Shown here piece by piece: positions 1 through 13,261 of a DNA stretch of 64,000 nt. The position numbers were made by a program, and so were the translations under genes. How positions within the stretch are numbered: the first letter of the stretch is position 1; every line of letters starts with the position of its first letter. Under the pieces are notes generated by a model, which was given only the letters and a program-made list of their open reading frames with translations, was not told the DNA's origin and did not search any database. The DNA is from Rhabditophanes sp. KR3021 (Eukaryota > Nematoda > Chromadorea > Rhabditida > Alloionematidae), in contig CAUJLY010000006.1 in assembly GCA_963281155.1 (NCBI GenBank), positions 4,960,001 to 5,024,000 of the forward strand. Reading direction: 5' to 3'.

Positions 1-2790
1 TTGTTATAGTCATTCTTCGCAAAAGGAATTAATTAATATATACATGCAGCAAGAAGCCTTAAGAAAATCATTTGCATATTTAAAAGGTATTTAGTTTATG
101 TACCACATATCCAACGTTGAATTCCATTTAAATTACAAATAATTATGACTTTGCATTTATGGAGTCTAAACAATCTATGATAAAAGGTACCGAAGCCATG
201 TGTTACGTGTTTTTTTATCTTTGATAGTTACTTGATTACCTCTTTATTTAAATCTCAAAAATCGAAATTAATATATGTTCAAGACAAAATTAAATATTAA
301 CGTTTAGTAAATCAAGAAAACAAAAGAGAACATATTTGATTATAACATAGTTCAGTACTTATCTTTCAAGTTTGTGGAAAATATATTCTCAACTTATAAA
401 AATATTTCAAGAATCCTTTCACTTGAACAAGTAACATCAAATTGCAATATACCCATAACGTTTGGTTGTCAAATTTAAGATTTAATCATTTGCGCTATAT
501 GTTGGAACTTGACAAGAAAATAATGTATACATATTTAATGCTAATCACCCTTACCAATCAGATTCGCCTTATTAATTAAAGTTAATCGTACCAAAACCGA
601 CGCTTCAATTCTTATCTTACTAGCACAACCTTTCAATGACTTGGGATGTTTGTTTGTAGCTGTAAGACTAATAATGGTGGTAATGATCATTTGATAAGAA
701 ATGGTCACTTATTTTGTTTTGAATCAGTATCGTTTAATATCAAAGAATTCCTAGTTATACGATTTAATTTCACAAAATAGTTATTAACATGTAAATTTGT
801 TGATTAATATTTTTATATTATTGTTTATGTTATAAAACATCTTTAAATAGTAATTAATATGCATACATATATCTTTGTTAGAATGTAAATTAACATCTTC
901 CCGCTAAAAAATCAACATCTTTACACTCATCACACTTATTTTTACCTTCATTAAAACAATGTGATAAAGTTGTATTTATGTTTATTTTTAACTGCACTCA
1001 AATACCAATAATATTTCTTGATTGCGAATTAGATATCTTGATTGCCCAAGAAAATGATTAATTGGCACATCGTAAATCAACAATATGCAAGATGACGTTT
1101 TACAGAACCAAATCATAGTTAATCCGATAAAAGTCTGTTTATTCTTGTTAAATTAAATACTTTTAGAAAAGTTTATACTATACATTAAAAGCCTTAACTA
1201 TATATCTGCTTATTTTCGCAACACGTTACTTATTTTGATTCACTTAGTTTGTAAGTATATTTTTACTTTATAAAATAATGAATTAAAACGGTTTAAATGA
1301 TTCGCATAATTCATATGCTTAAAAATACTTAAGATGGCAAATATTGCTTCGCATGAGTATTTAGTGGAATGCAGATTGCCAAATATTTTATTTATTATTC
1401 TTAAAAACGGCAAAAAATATTTAAACATTTACTTTGATATGATATTAGAATTTTTGAATATAATAGTTGTTAGTGGCATTGTTTAAATAATCATTATAAA
1501 ACATAAATATATACACTTATACTATACTTCAAATTTTTTTCTTTTTTATACTGATAGTTAGTTTTGTTTTATGTTTTAACGGAAATACTCCAAAACTAGT
1601 ATTCATAAAATATTGCATATTAATTAACACAAACATATATTATATCATGCAAGAGATGATATACAAAATCTCCTTAATAATGATATAATACTTTTCTCAT
1701 ACTCCTCAAAAAACAGTTCCTTTTATAATTTTTAATATGCATTGATAATCTGTGTCATAATAAGAAAACTTTGTAATATAAACAAAAGCTTAATTTAGGT
1801 ATTAAGTACGTAAGATCTGTCGCACTTCTTTCTTTAACCCGTCTTCACACCTTGATATCGGTCTTAGACATCACATATCATCGGTAGCTTCAAAACGTTT
1901 AAAATCTTTGTCAAAGATTATCCTATGTGCAAATGTTTGACTAAGATCCTAATGTCCACATACGTGTGTGCATAATCTGCTTATTTAATAGTGTGTGACA
2001 AGTGTAGAATGATGAAGTATCATTATCCTAACTATCTCTAAAATGTTGAGACAATCATCCATCATACCTTGACAATTCTATTCATGATTCATTACTTTTA
2101 AGATTCGATAAATAATCTGTTAGAATATAAAATTATGCACACCTCAATGTGCCATTTAAAAAAGTGTCGATGTCTTGTTATACGATCTTGACCAAACTGT
2201 TATAATTGTATTGTTACTATTTGTATTATTGTATAAAAGAATGATCATCATAACGCATTCATATTAGTATACATATTAATATTATCACACCCAAATCTTA
2301 TCACAAGTTCTTCCAATTACCGATGTTATTATTTTTTGTTTGTCACTGAACATACTATCAGCTTTTCACATTTGTCTACTTTAACTTTTATTTTTTATGA
2401 TACATATATTTATTTTCATAATTGCTTTAATTTATTTGAGCTAAACTTTATACATTTTTATTACATTTTGTTTCAATTAAACACGTATCAATTTTGTAAA
2501 CTTAAAAGCCCTTGTCTTTCCACCCATGTGCCAATTACATATGTTTAGTTTTAATATCTGCAATGAGTTTTTGCTATTTCTTTGCTGCGTAAAGTTTTGC
2601 ATAAATGAAAAGTTTATTCCTTTGTTTTTCGAAATTCATTAAAACTAAATGCAAATGAATGTGTATTGTACTTTTAAATTAAATGAATGTTCACTGCTTT
2701 TTCTTTAGAAATACATAAGTTATTTTGCGTATTTTCTTTCATTCATTATATCCTCTTTTTATAGTTGAATGATAGTCGATCATATCTGAA
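1..2790. other. AT-rich non-coding region upstream of Wnt
   Basis: I see no convincing gene on either strand. Open frames are short (at most about 70 codons), built of AT-rich low-complexity codons and without family resemblance. The last few hundred bases before 2791 are presumably the Wnt promoter and 5' UTR, but I could not define a specific element. Confidence 0.6.
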
Positions 2791-4336
2791 ATGATTGAAA
2801 ATATATTTTCTAATTTCAAGAAAAGCAAAAAACATACTCCACTCTTCTTTATTATCTATTTATTATCCCTTTGTGCAATACCAACACAATCCTTAAAAGA
2901 TGAGCCATCTTGGTGGACAGCTTTACACCCATTTGGTAGCAATTATAACTCAAAAGTAAACAGAGATCTGAAACCGAGCTGCAGTTCCTTACAAGGCTTA
3001 TCAGAAGGTCAAACACGAATTTGTGAATTGTTTAAAGACCACATGCCAGCTGTTAATCAGGGTGCTTCAATAGCGATGGAGGTATGGTTGAGATAATTAA
3101 ACTTATTCACATTTATATTTAATGGATATATTTTCATTCAAACTTTACGTCAAAACATTTGTCAATTATTGATATGCTTAGCAGATATATCGAAGTGACT
3201 TTCATCTAATTAATTTTAATTTTCAAACATTGTCGTTGGTTATCTTCTAAGCAGTCAAAGGGGTAGTAATAGATCATTAATCATGGTCTGTCATTTCAAA
3301 ATTTTCTGTTTAACTTTTTTAAATACTTTTAACTTAAAATGTGGCACATTCGAGTTAACCTTTATCGAACTAAATTGTAAAGCATTTTAGTCGGGTTTAT
3401 TTAATAAAAATAAGATTATAAATGCACATTTTTGACATTTAATGAATAAATAATTTCAAATGGTGTTTTTAGGAATGCTCACATCAATTTAAAAATGATA
3501 GATGGAACTGTTCAACCCCAATAAATCAACCAGCCTCTTCCTTGAACAAAGCCGGAACACGCGAAGCTGCATTTACACATGCTATTTTGGCAGCTGCTGT
3601 AACATATGAAATTGGAAAAAGATGCAAATTAGGAGTGTTCGAATCTTGTGGTTGTGCAAACATCCCTAAGCCAGCTGGTCTTAAAGAAGATTGGAGTTGG
3701 GCTGGTTGTGGCGATAATGTTGATTATGGATATCGTTTCTCTAAGGATTTCATTGACGTAAGAGAAAAAGAGCAAGGAATGATTAAAGATTCCGAAGAGA
3801 AAGGTGTTTCTCTTATGAATAGATGGAATAATGATGTTGGTAGAAGAATACTTAAAAGACATACTAAACCAAAATGTAAGTGCCACGGAGTTTCCGGATC
3901 ATGCAGTTTGAAAACTTGTTGGATGCAACAGCCAAGTATAAGACAAGTTGGTGATATCCTTCAGTCAAAATATCGTTCAGCCCGTCGCATTCAAATTAAT
4001 TCGAGAGGAAATATGCAAATTGTTGCTCACATAGAAAAAAGAGGACTAGAAAATGCCAAAAAATCTAGAAATCACCTGCAGACAGAGTTGGTATTTTTAG
4101 AAAACAGTCCTGATTATTGCCAAAATGACAAAGAATTCGGAACAATTGGAACTGAAGGAAGAGTATGCAACAAAGACTCACAAGGTCCAGAAAGTTGTGA
4201 TTTGCTTTGCTGTGGCCGTGGATACAACAGTTTCGTTCAGGAAGTAGAAACTAAATGTAACTGTAAATTTCAATGGTGTTGCAAGGTTGTTTGCGAAATC
4301 TGCAAAAACCAAACTTTCGTGCATACTTGCAAGTAA
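2791..4336 (+). CDS. Wnt family secreted signalling protein (Wnt5/CWN-2-like)
   Basis: Two exons, 2791-3081 and 3473-4336, joined in phase 0 across a 391-bp intron (ATGGAG|gtatgg ... tttttag|GAATGC), give about 384 residues, a normal Wnt length. The N-terminus has basic residues and then a hydrophobic signal segment (about residues 16-34). Visible Wnt hallmarks are the RWNCST motif, the lipid-accepting serine in CKCHGVSGSCSLKTCW, and the C-terminal cysteine run ending CCGRGY...CKFQWCCKVVC. An SWW motif near the mature N-terminus and the GLSEGQ...C segment resemble Wnt5. That is why I favour a Wnt5 or nematode CWN-2 relative, although subfamily assignment by eye is uncertain. Family knowledge: Wnts are acylated, secreted and bind Frizzled or Ror receptors. 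The gene ends tail to tail with the calcium channel, 314 bp away. Confidence 0.93.
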
Positions 4337-4472
4337 CATGATTTCCCAATTATAAAAAATCATTATTTGGTCTCAACTTTCTTTAATGATATGGCAAAGT
4401 TTGACAAACTGTAATATTATCTTTTTTTGACGATATAAAGTAGCAACATGTTAAAATGCTTTTTAATTATAT

Positions 4473-4490
4473 AATAAACTATGTAATAAA
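4473..4490 (+). promoter_or_regulatory. Polyadenylation signals of the Wnt gene
   Basis: Two AATAAA hexamers (4473-4478 and 4485-4490) lie about 140-150 bp after the Wnt stop codon in an AT-rich 3' region. A reverse-strand AATAAA (TTTATT at 4504-4509) serves the convergent calcium channel gene. The two 3' ends therefore fall within a few tens of bases of each other and may overlap. Confidence 0.55.
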
Positions 4491-4650
4491 ATATAAAATT
4501 GGCTTTATTTAAATATATTATTCGTTTAAGGAAAAATGTCTTTTATTAGCAAAAGAACATTGATATGATTTTAACCTTGAAAAAATGTCTGAGCACAATA
4601 TTTAATAAAATTTATATTATTACATTATGTTTACAAGTTTATAATTATTA

Positions 4651-7600
4651 TCAGATTGCAGTTTCTGAATTAGCATGTTTATTAATTTCGGAAGAATGAA
4701 GAATTGCCGTGGAAGATGTTTGTTGTTCTTCAGGATTAAATGACTTAATTGAAATAGTTTCTTCAGGAATATTTACCGTTAATGGAATATCTATTTGGCC
4801 ATCTTCTAGTAACTTTTGTTCTAATCCGATTAGTTGTTGTTCCAAAACACCTACCGTTAAAGGTCTTCTCTTGAGTTCTGGGTTGTCTTCTGGCTCTGTT
4901 TCATCTTTAACTAAATCTGTCTCATCGGCATTTGGCAAAATATCAGCGTCGGACATTTCATTTTTCTTGTTACTTTCTTCTAAGTGTTTCATGAGTACAG
5001 CGACTACTACATTGACAAGTACAAATTGAGAAATGAGTACAAATATAATGAAAAAGAGCGGAGCCAATGCTGCATTTACACAACAATTTTTTTCACAATG
5101 GTCAGATGAGTCACAATCATCCCTAAGAGCATCTTTCATGATACCATTCCAATTGTCACCGGTAGCGATCCTAAACAATGTGAGGAAAGCCATGCCAAAG
5201 TTCTTGAAATGCGCATGTTCTCCTAGTCCATCACATGGATGATCTTCTGAGCACTCTAATTTTCCAAATAATTCTACACCCAAAGCTGCAAAAATGAAAA
5301 ACAGTAAAAAGAAAAGAGATCCAAGATTTCCAACTTGAGGTAGTGCTTCTCCAACCGTATCTAATAAAGATCTAATTCCTTTTGCCATTTTTAGCAACTT
5401 TAAAACTCTCGCTATTCTTAAAACTCGTAATACTCTTATGATAGTTGGATTAATAGGAAGTTCAAGCGCTTCAAACTCTTCAAACACAATACCAGCAATT
5501 GATAGCAAAACGATAAACATATCTAATCTGTTCCATTTTTCTTGGAAAAACGTTGAAAATCCCAGGGCATACAATTTCATAGCTGCTTCCAATGTAAAGA
5601 CTGACGTAAAGAAATAATTTAACGCTTTCAAGACATATCTTAACCCTGCAGGCATCATGTAAAATTCCATTGCCATTGAAATAACGTTAATGCCGATTAC
5701 AGCTGCTATTGCAAGATCAAAGTATTTAGATGTTACTATATTGTTTGCATATTTTCTGGTTGGCCCATAGTGATAATAATAAGGGAATTTTTTCTCTTTC
5801 TGTTTTTTCTTCATGGCACAATGATCATCAAATTGCTGTCTTTTCAATTTTCGAGCTAATCTCTTTTGCCTTGCTTTTTCCTTCATTTCAGCCTCAAGTG
5901 CTTCTTTGCATTTGTGAAAATTTTCAACTACTACTCCAACAAACATGTTAAGTACAAAGAAACCGACAAGTAATAAGAATGAAATGAAATAAATAATTCT
6001 CCATTCATTGTGATTTTCCTTTGGTTGCAAGTCAACGCCCACTGCATCAATTCCTTGGTACATAATAGACACCCAACCATCTTTACTTGAAACAACAAAT
6101 AATGACATCAATGCATGTCCAATATCATCGAAATTATATCTGTGATTAGCCCATCTGTTTCGAGGATCAGCTTCGCAGTCACCTCGTGTCACGACATTAG
6201 ATACATCCGGTCCAACGCAATGCCACATCATGCCCTTAAACAACTGTACTCCCAAAATTCCAAATATAATGAAGAATGTACAGCAAATAATGACTATGTT
6301 TCCAATAGGTTTCAAGCTACTGATCAAAGTCATGACTACTAGTTTAACTCCCGGTGCTCTATTAATTACTCGTAATGGTCTTAAAGCTCTAAGTAGTCTC
6401 AATACACGTATCACGCCAAATATTTTTGGCGAATCTCCATGAACGAGAAGCTCAAATATTAAATTTATAAGTGAAATTATAACCAGAACTCCATCCAATA
6501 TATTCCACCCGTCGCTAAAATATGATCCTTTTCCAAGAAAACATCCATTTGCAATTACTTTTAAGGTCATTTCAATAGAAAATATAATTGTAAAAACATA
6601 GCCAGCTATTTGCAAGAACATTCTTTCAAATGAATCTGGCGGAATGGATGGTCTTTCCATTGCCAAGGTAATACAGTTAATGCCAATAAATGCAAGAATA
6701 GTATAGTCAAACCATTTCTTTTGAGTCAATCTTAAGCAATTCATTCGTAGTTTGTTTTCAGGTGAAAATAAGTATAAGGAATGTTCTTCCCTCTTAAAAA
6801 ACCATGTTCTAGTATAAAACTTCCTCCATGCCGTATTTTCCTTTTCTTCTTTTTCTCTTTTAGCTTCATCGAGGATTTGCTTTAAATCCAGACTGGCTTT
6901 AATGAATTTCTGTCTTGCGAAAGTTTCAATAATTGCTTTGCGCCCATGAACTGGGCAATGTGGGTCAAATAAAGTATGCAGTCCACACCAACTGTTCATT
7001 CTCGGTCTTTGCCTGGGTACGTGCAAACTCCCTCTTTCTTGACTAGTAAAATTTGTAAGCGAAGAAACTTGAGTGTTTTCCTTATATAATTCTTTTTCTG
7101 AATCATACCTTCTTTCATGAAAACCGACTTTTGAATGCTTTTGTTTGTCTTTACAAGTATGTCTAGTGTTTGGATTAAAAGATCTAGGCTCCGTATCAAA
7201 CGCCCTCTTTGATATTAAAGGACTGATTGAGTTTGTTTCAATTGTATTCGAAAGATTAGGTCGTAAGTCAACTTTGCTTGATTCCTTCTTTATATTGGCA
7301 TCAGTAGATGAATTCGGACTGACACTTGATGGTCTTCTTTGGACATTAGACATTGTTCTTCGTGTTGTCATTAATTCAATCGTACTTTCGATTGTTTGCT
7401 GAGATCCTCGTTGCATTAAATTAGTTGGCGTTGTTCCGCAAATGCAAATTGCTCCCTGATTTTTCGAATGTGCTATAAAGCTTGGCGATATTGTTGTGGT
7501 GAGAATCAATTTTAATTCTTCCTCATCGTCTTTATCTTTTTCTTCCAATGCCTTTTTTGCCTCCTCTACATATTGCCTGTTTTCTTCCTCTTTAGTTTCT

Positions 7601-10600
7601 TGAAAACCTTCTACTAAAATAGCTACTAAAAGATTAAATAGAACATAATTGCCAAATGTCATAAGTGCAACAAAATATAAAGCAGCCCAAGGAGTTGTTT
7701 GAGCCATTCCATTAAATAAAACCATATTCCAGTCTTCTTGTGTTAAAATCTGAAAAAAAATTTAAAGAATACAGAAAGTGATTATCAACATATAAAATAG
7801 AAATATAGTAATACTTTACCTGAAAAGTAGTCAAGACAGAATTAAGCAAAGAATCATAATTCATACGAGCACAATCACAATCATTCCTTTTAAACAAAAC
7901 CTCATCAGGAAGACATTTTCTATTTCCTTTTAAGTGATTACAAAATTGACAACCAAACAATATCATACCGAGAATGCTAAAAATACATTTTAACAAATAA
8001 TTACGAAACTAAAATATAGGACATGCAAAAAATCAAAGGACAAATATGAGCAATATTAAATAACTATTTATATAAATTTTACCTGGAAAACCGTAATTAA
8101 CGCCCATAACAGTGAGTCAAAGTTTTTTCTCTCACACTTTTTGCTATCAGAGCCTATCATATTTTCTTCTATTTTACAAAATTTGCACCCAAACAAATTC
8201 ATACCCAAAATACTATGGAAGAGGTAAATAGTTAGTACTTAGACATGCAGTTTCAAAAAACTTACCTGAAAATAAAAATGAATAACATCAGAAGTCCGAA
8301 AAATACAGTAACATTATCCATCGTTCTCAACATAACAACAAGTTGATATCGAAGAGCGGGCATGAACCGTACAATTTTGAGAATTCTAAGTAGACGGAAT
8401 GTTCTCAATACTGATAGGCCACCTTTTCCTTCCTGGAATAATTCAAACACACTGAATACGACAATAACCCCATCGAACAAGTTAAAGCCATCTGCAAGAT
8501 ACCCAAACAGCCCATCGGCAATAATTTTAAGGCACATTTCAAATGCAAAAAGTCCAGTAAAGAAATAATTACTATATTCTAGAATTGTTGTTAGTTGTTC
8601 ATCTTGAGGATGTCTTTCTACACCCATTGACAAAGTATTGATAAGAATAGCGGCTAAAATCCCTCTTCGGAAATGATCTGATCCAACAATATTTTTGATG
8701 ATTAAGCGAAATTTTTGAAATTTATTCAAAACTTTAGGGGGTGCATCAACTACTTCTAATACCTTAACTTTCTTTCTATTCTTATCACAATTTTTCCCTT
8801 TTTTGCCTCTTTTAATGGATCCTTTTTGTTCAACTTCAGTCGAACATTTTTCAACATCTTCGACTAATTTGGCACTAACATTGTCTGTTATTTCGTCATT
8901 TGACGCGTCTTCGGGCGTTATTTTTACGCTGATTCCATTTGCTCCATGACTTCTATCGTCTAATAAGTCTTCCGATTCTTTATTGTTATTAGAAAGCGGA
9001 CCAGAAAGTTTAGGTTTGTTTATGATCTCCCTTTTCCTTCCACAAAGTTGAAGAACCCTCGATTTGACTACAGGCCACTTTTTATGAATATATCTTTTGG
9101 ATCTTCTTGACATTTGTCCAATAAACCGTACTAACGCTGCATATACAGAATCTCCTTCAGATCCATTGTTTGTTTGCGATAATTTTTCCGCCTCACTTCC
9201 ATCTAAATTTAGCATCCGATTATTTGGAGAATATTAACTAGTTACTTACACATTGAACTACTATAAGAACTCAGACGCTTTCTTTCTTGGAGCATTTTTT
9301 CAGTCTCTCTTCTTTTCGTTTCTGCAAATTGAGTGGCTATTACAACTAAGCACAAATTAATCATGAAAAATGCTCCTATTACAATCAGTAAAACAAAATA
9401 TATCCAATTCCAAAAAGAATGAGCATCTTGGACATAATACATAATATCAGTCCATCCTTCCAAACTAATGACTAAAAAAATTGCTACCCAAGCAAATCCA
9501 ATATTGTCAAATGAAACTGAATTTTGGAAAGGATTCATTGGCGCCACACTACATTCATTATAGTAAACATTCCAGTTTATACAATTTTCAGAGTTTATTT
9601 TTCCATATTCTTCAACTGTTAAATTACATTTTAGATCTCCAAATGTATATGGCGGTAAATTTGAACATGAATGTAGTCCAGAAGCATCATCCTGGCTACA
9701 AATATAATCTAAAGATGTGTCGTCCGGAATGTAATATCTGCTTAACTGCACACCTTGCAAAATTGAATCCAAGGAATCAAAGGATATATTTGTTTTGGGT
9801 AGATTTAAGGTACATCTATTTCTTAGCAAACCAGCCCATAATTGAACTCCAACAATTCCAAAAATGAAGAAGACAAAAAAACAAAGCAACAATACATTTC
9901 CTAACATGGGAAGAGTATCCAGTAGCAAATTAACTAAAATTCTCATTGATGGTATTCTATTGACAGCTCTGAGAGGCCTTAAAACTCGAATCGTTCGAAT
10001 TGCTGTTAAATTGAGGTTGCCCAAATATTCTTGCAGCAAATATTCGGCGATGCCCGCTACCACAATGAAAAAATCCAGTCTATTCCAGGTATCTGAAAGA
10101 TAAGCAGCCTGACCCGTAAATCCTAGTGCCACTACTTTGATAACCATTTCTAAGGCGAAGTATGAAAATATCATATTGTCAACAAGTGAGAGAAGTTGGC
10201 ATCTGTATGTGTTGCAACCAGGACCGTCTTCGCAAGGTCTATACATTCCAAGTGTGATACAATTTATAATAATTACAATCATTGTTAATCTGTCGAACCA
10301 GGGATTTGTCACAATTTTAAGACACCAACTTCGAGGAGGGTAAATTTGTTTGAGGCAAAATAAAGAAGGCTCCACAAAGCTGAAAATAAAAACAATTCAT
10401 TTTGTTTTGTATATTTAAACTCACCCAGGATAAGGCAAATTGCAATCTTCGTCGAAAATAAAATCTCCGTCTTCATCCCATTCAACTTGAGATTTGGAAG
10501 GAGGTAATTTTGTTGCTGTCAAAAGATTTTCTTCGTCGGGAAACATATCACCCGGAGCGTCGATATCGTAGGATATAGAATTGTTTTTACCTGTCCTTAT

Positions 10601-13261
10601 TCCAATTAGTGAGTCATATCCATTTTGCGAAGTGGAGGCGCTTCTATTTACTTTCGTAATAGATTTGGCAGTTAATGGCATTGGTTTGTTTGAATATTGT
10701 TGCAAAGATAAATCGCCTGAATGTATAGTCTAAAACAAAAGACGGAAACCTTTAAAAATTGCTCATTTTATTAAAATGAATTTGTATGAGTCGTGATCGA
10801 TACGATTTTATTTATTTATTTTAGAAATCGAACCAACTGTTCATTAATAACTTATACCAATTTCTTAAAATAAAAAGCGTACATTACTTATTATCAACTA
10901 ATGGCTTTTAAAAGTTTAAACCACTCTGACCAATCTTCTTTTTAGCAATAGTTAGTATATTTGTACTACTAAACAATAAAAAACTTATTTTCCTAGAAGT
11001 CTTTTTTGTATGTTATCAAACCTTGAATATTCAAAAGCTGGAAATTTCCAAGTTTTACAAAATATTTGTGTGTTTACAAAAAAATTAGTCTTTTACAACT
11101 AAATTAGAGACTTAGATATCCTTAATTTAAAATTCCCAAAATTAGTTATTATCAACTAAAATAAAAGTTTTTTGATGAGAGTATAAATGATGGTGATGCG
11201 CACAAAACAAAAATGAATATAAATATACACTGTACATCTTCTCATAAAAAATAGAGGGTGTACTGGAATAAAAATGGAGTATGCACCCTAATTTAAACTA
11301 TGTTTTCAAATTCTAATGTTTCAAAGTTAGTAGAATATATATTTAAAAGACAAAACCATTACGATATATGCCTTTCATTAAAAATGAAAAATAACCTAGT
11401 TAAATAAAAGACACAACATTTAGTGTATATCAAAAACATATACATAGATATCTATATATCGGCATTCTAAGATATTATTATTTTGTTTCATGAACATACT
11501 CCATCTCCTACTACTATGGATATAAATTATTAAATTTTCGTTATTAATTTAGTACATTATATTATTTCAAGGCTCTCCAAAAGAGTCTGCTCATCAGACT
11601 TGTAATGAAGAAAAATTTGATTAATTCTACAAAGCAAAAATCTCGTACATATTATTAAGGGCTTTCATAAAGACAATCAGAAGGAAAAAAGATTTTCATA
11701 AAATAAAAGGAAAGTGTATAATTAATATGTTATGGTTTTTGAATCAGCAGTTTAATTAAATAACCATTACAACTGAATGGAATGTATAGTAGCTTTAAAA
11801 ATGTCATCGCTATAATTTTCATATATTTAACAATTATACCAATTTGATCACTTCTAAAGTAATTATCCTTCGTAGTGCTTAGTGTTTATAATACTTAAAA
11901 AGAACGTGTCGAAATTAATGAAAATGTGTGGAAGCAACGATATATTTTAAATATGATAAAAGTAAATTTTTTTCAACAGATGTTCTCTGTAAATATATAT
12001 TTAGCCATTTGTAACAGGAACATTTTAATAAAAACTGACGTTACTGAACATTTGTTTAACTGTTGCTGTGTTTGAATTAAAAGCAATATTTATCTAGATA
12101 AAGCAAAACCATGATACTCATCATGATAATGCCATATATAGTTAAAAGATATACCGCGTTATATCATCATCTCATCGGGAAAATCATCCAAGGGATATAA
12201 CCCTACTTTGCATTTGAATGTAAATGCTATTTCTTCAAATGAAATTAAGAATATGCATCTGGAGATTTTTTCAATATAAAACTGAGGAATGCAAAGATTT
12301 TCAAATAATTTTAAATCTTTCACCAGAATTACACAAATTCATTTATTTACTTGGGTGTAACAAGTTCTATGCCCGAGTAAGTGTCATAAAAGTGGTACTT
12401 GAAAGAGTCAAAAAAATAAGTATTTTCGAGGAGTATATATTATTATGGTAGAGATAATGTTTGAATCTTTTCAAAAGACCTGAAGCTATTTTTGTATTAG
12501 ACGTTTTCAAAAAAGCCATTTAATTTTAAACTTAAAAAAGAACATATAGAAAATCTCAAGATTTGGTCAAACATAAAATTGAAGTTTGTGAATTCAATAA
12601 TATAAATAATTTTATATTAGAAATAATAAAACACACTGTTAATGGATTTGCCTATTTATGGTCTAACCAAAACTAGGGAATTTTTTGGGTTGGTGGTCTT
12701 CTAGTTTTGGTTAATTTAAATTGACTCTACACCTTCTTTCCCACATGCATGCGTGGGAAAACAACAAAAAAGAATGATGATTCGAATAAGAATAATTAGG
12801 AGCTTTAATTTAAATCTTGTTTATTTGAAGTATGACAAATCTTACCATAACATCATCAGTGGAAGAATTTTGTTGATTTTTTCTTTTACCAGTTGGACAT
12901 TTTTGTGCCGAGTGATTTGTGACAGTAGATTGCCTTCGATTAGGCATTGACCTAAAGTAAAATACGATACGTTAAATTTCTTTTATACACGCCATCATTT
13001 AATTTATAAAGCCCAAATAATTGAACTAGTTAATATGAATACATTTTATATTGTGTCATTTAGAATAAAATAAAGTTGTTGTTTTAAAATTTAAACTACA
13101 AGTTGGATGATATATACATATCCAACGGAGAAGGGGCAAATGAGTTGAAATCGTTTAAAATATATATTTAGTCAAAGTACTTACCCTTTTTGAGCAGTTC
13201 CAGAAAATTTGGACAAAGACTGGAAAGAACGTAATTTCTTAGATACAGGTTGTTGTAGCAT
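4651..13261 (-). CDS. cca-1: T-type (Cav3) voltage-gated calcium channel alpha-1 subunit
   Basis: Exons in transcript order: 13261-13185 (ATG), 12951-12846, 10729-10425, 10379-9250, 9202-8266, then either 8212-8083 or 7976-7820, then 7749-4651. All phases agree and the product is about 1,927 or 1,936 residues. Four six-TM repeats are visible. S4 helices carry regularly spaced Arg/Lys (for example [28 protein letters not shown]). The selectivity residues are E (ISLEGW, about residue 470), E (LTQEDW, about 900), D (SSKDGW, about 1452) and D (ATGDNW, about 1760). This EEDD ring defines T-type channels. The motif LPYPG before domain I and the PRSWC...NPWF segment are also Cav3-like. Domains III and IV sit in one 3.1-kb exon. 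The first two exons encode a basic, low-complexity N-terminus and are less certain than the rest. Role from family knowledge: low-threshold calcium entry in excitable cells. Confidence 0.95.
7820..7976 (-). other. cca-1: Alternative domain II turret exon, long penta-cysteine form
   Basis: This 157-nt exon (acceptor tttttag, donor CAG|gtaaag) starts [10 protein letters not shown] and ends VLTTFQ. It is nine residues longer than its partner and has five cysteines. Including both exons would shift the frame, and skipping both would also break it, so the pair must be mutually exclusive. Paired tri- and penta-cysteine exons at this site are known in other invertebrate Cav3 genes (exons 12a/12b in the pond snail), where they change sodium versus calcium permeability. 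Confidence 0.85.
8083..8212 (-). other. cca-1: Alternative domain II turret exon, short tri-cysteine form
   Basis: This 130-nt exon has a proper acceptor (catag) and donor (CAG|gtaaaa). It encodes the end of S5 and the extracellular loop before the domain II pore, starting [10 protein letters not shown] and ending ALITVFQ, with three cysteines in the loop. It accepts two leftover bases from the upstream exon and ends in phase 0. The exon at 7820-7976 has the same phases and encodes the same part of the channel, so only one can be used per transcript. Confidence 0.85.

Noticed and set aside
2336..2548. A 70-codon frame upstream of Wnt
   Set aside because: Phe/Tyr/Ile-rich translation of AT-rich DNA with no supporting signal.
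12224..12451. A 75-codon forward frame in the large calcium channel intron
   Set aside because: No recognisable domain. It lies within an intron supported by matching reverse-strand exons on both sides.
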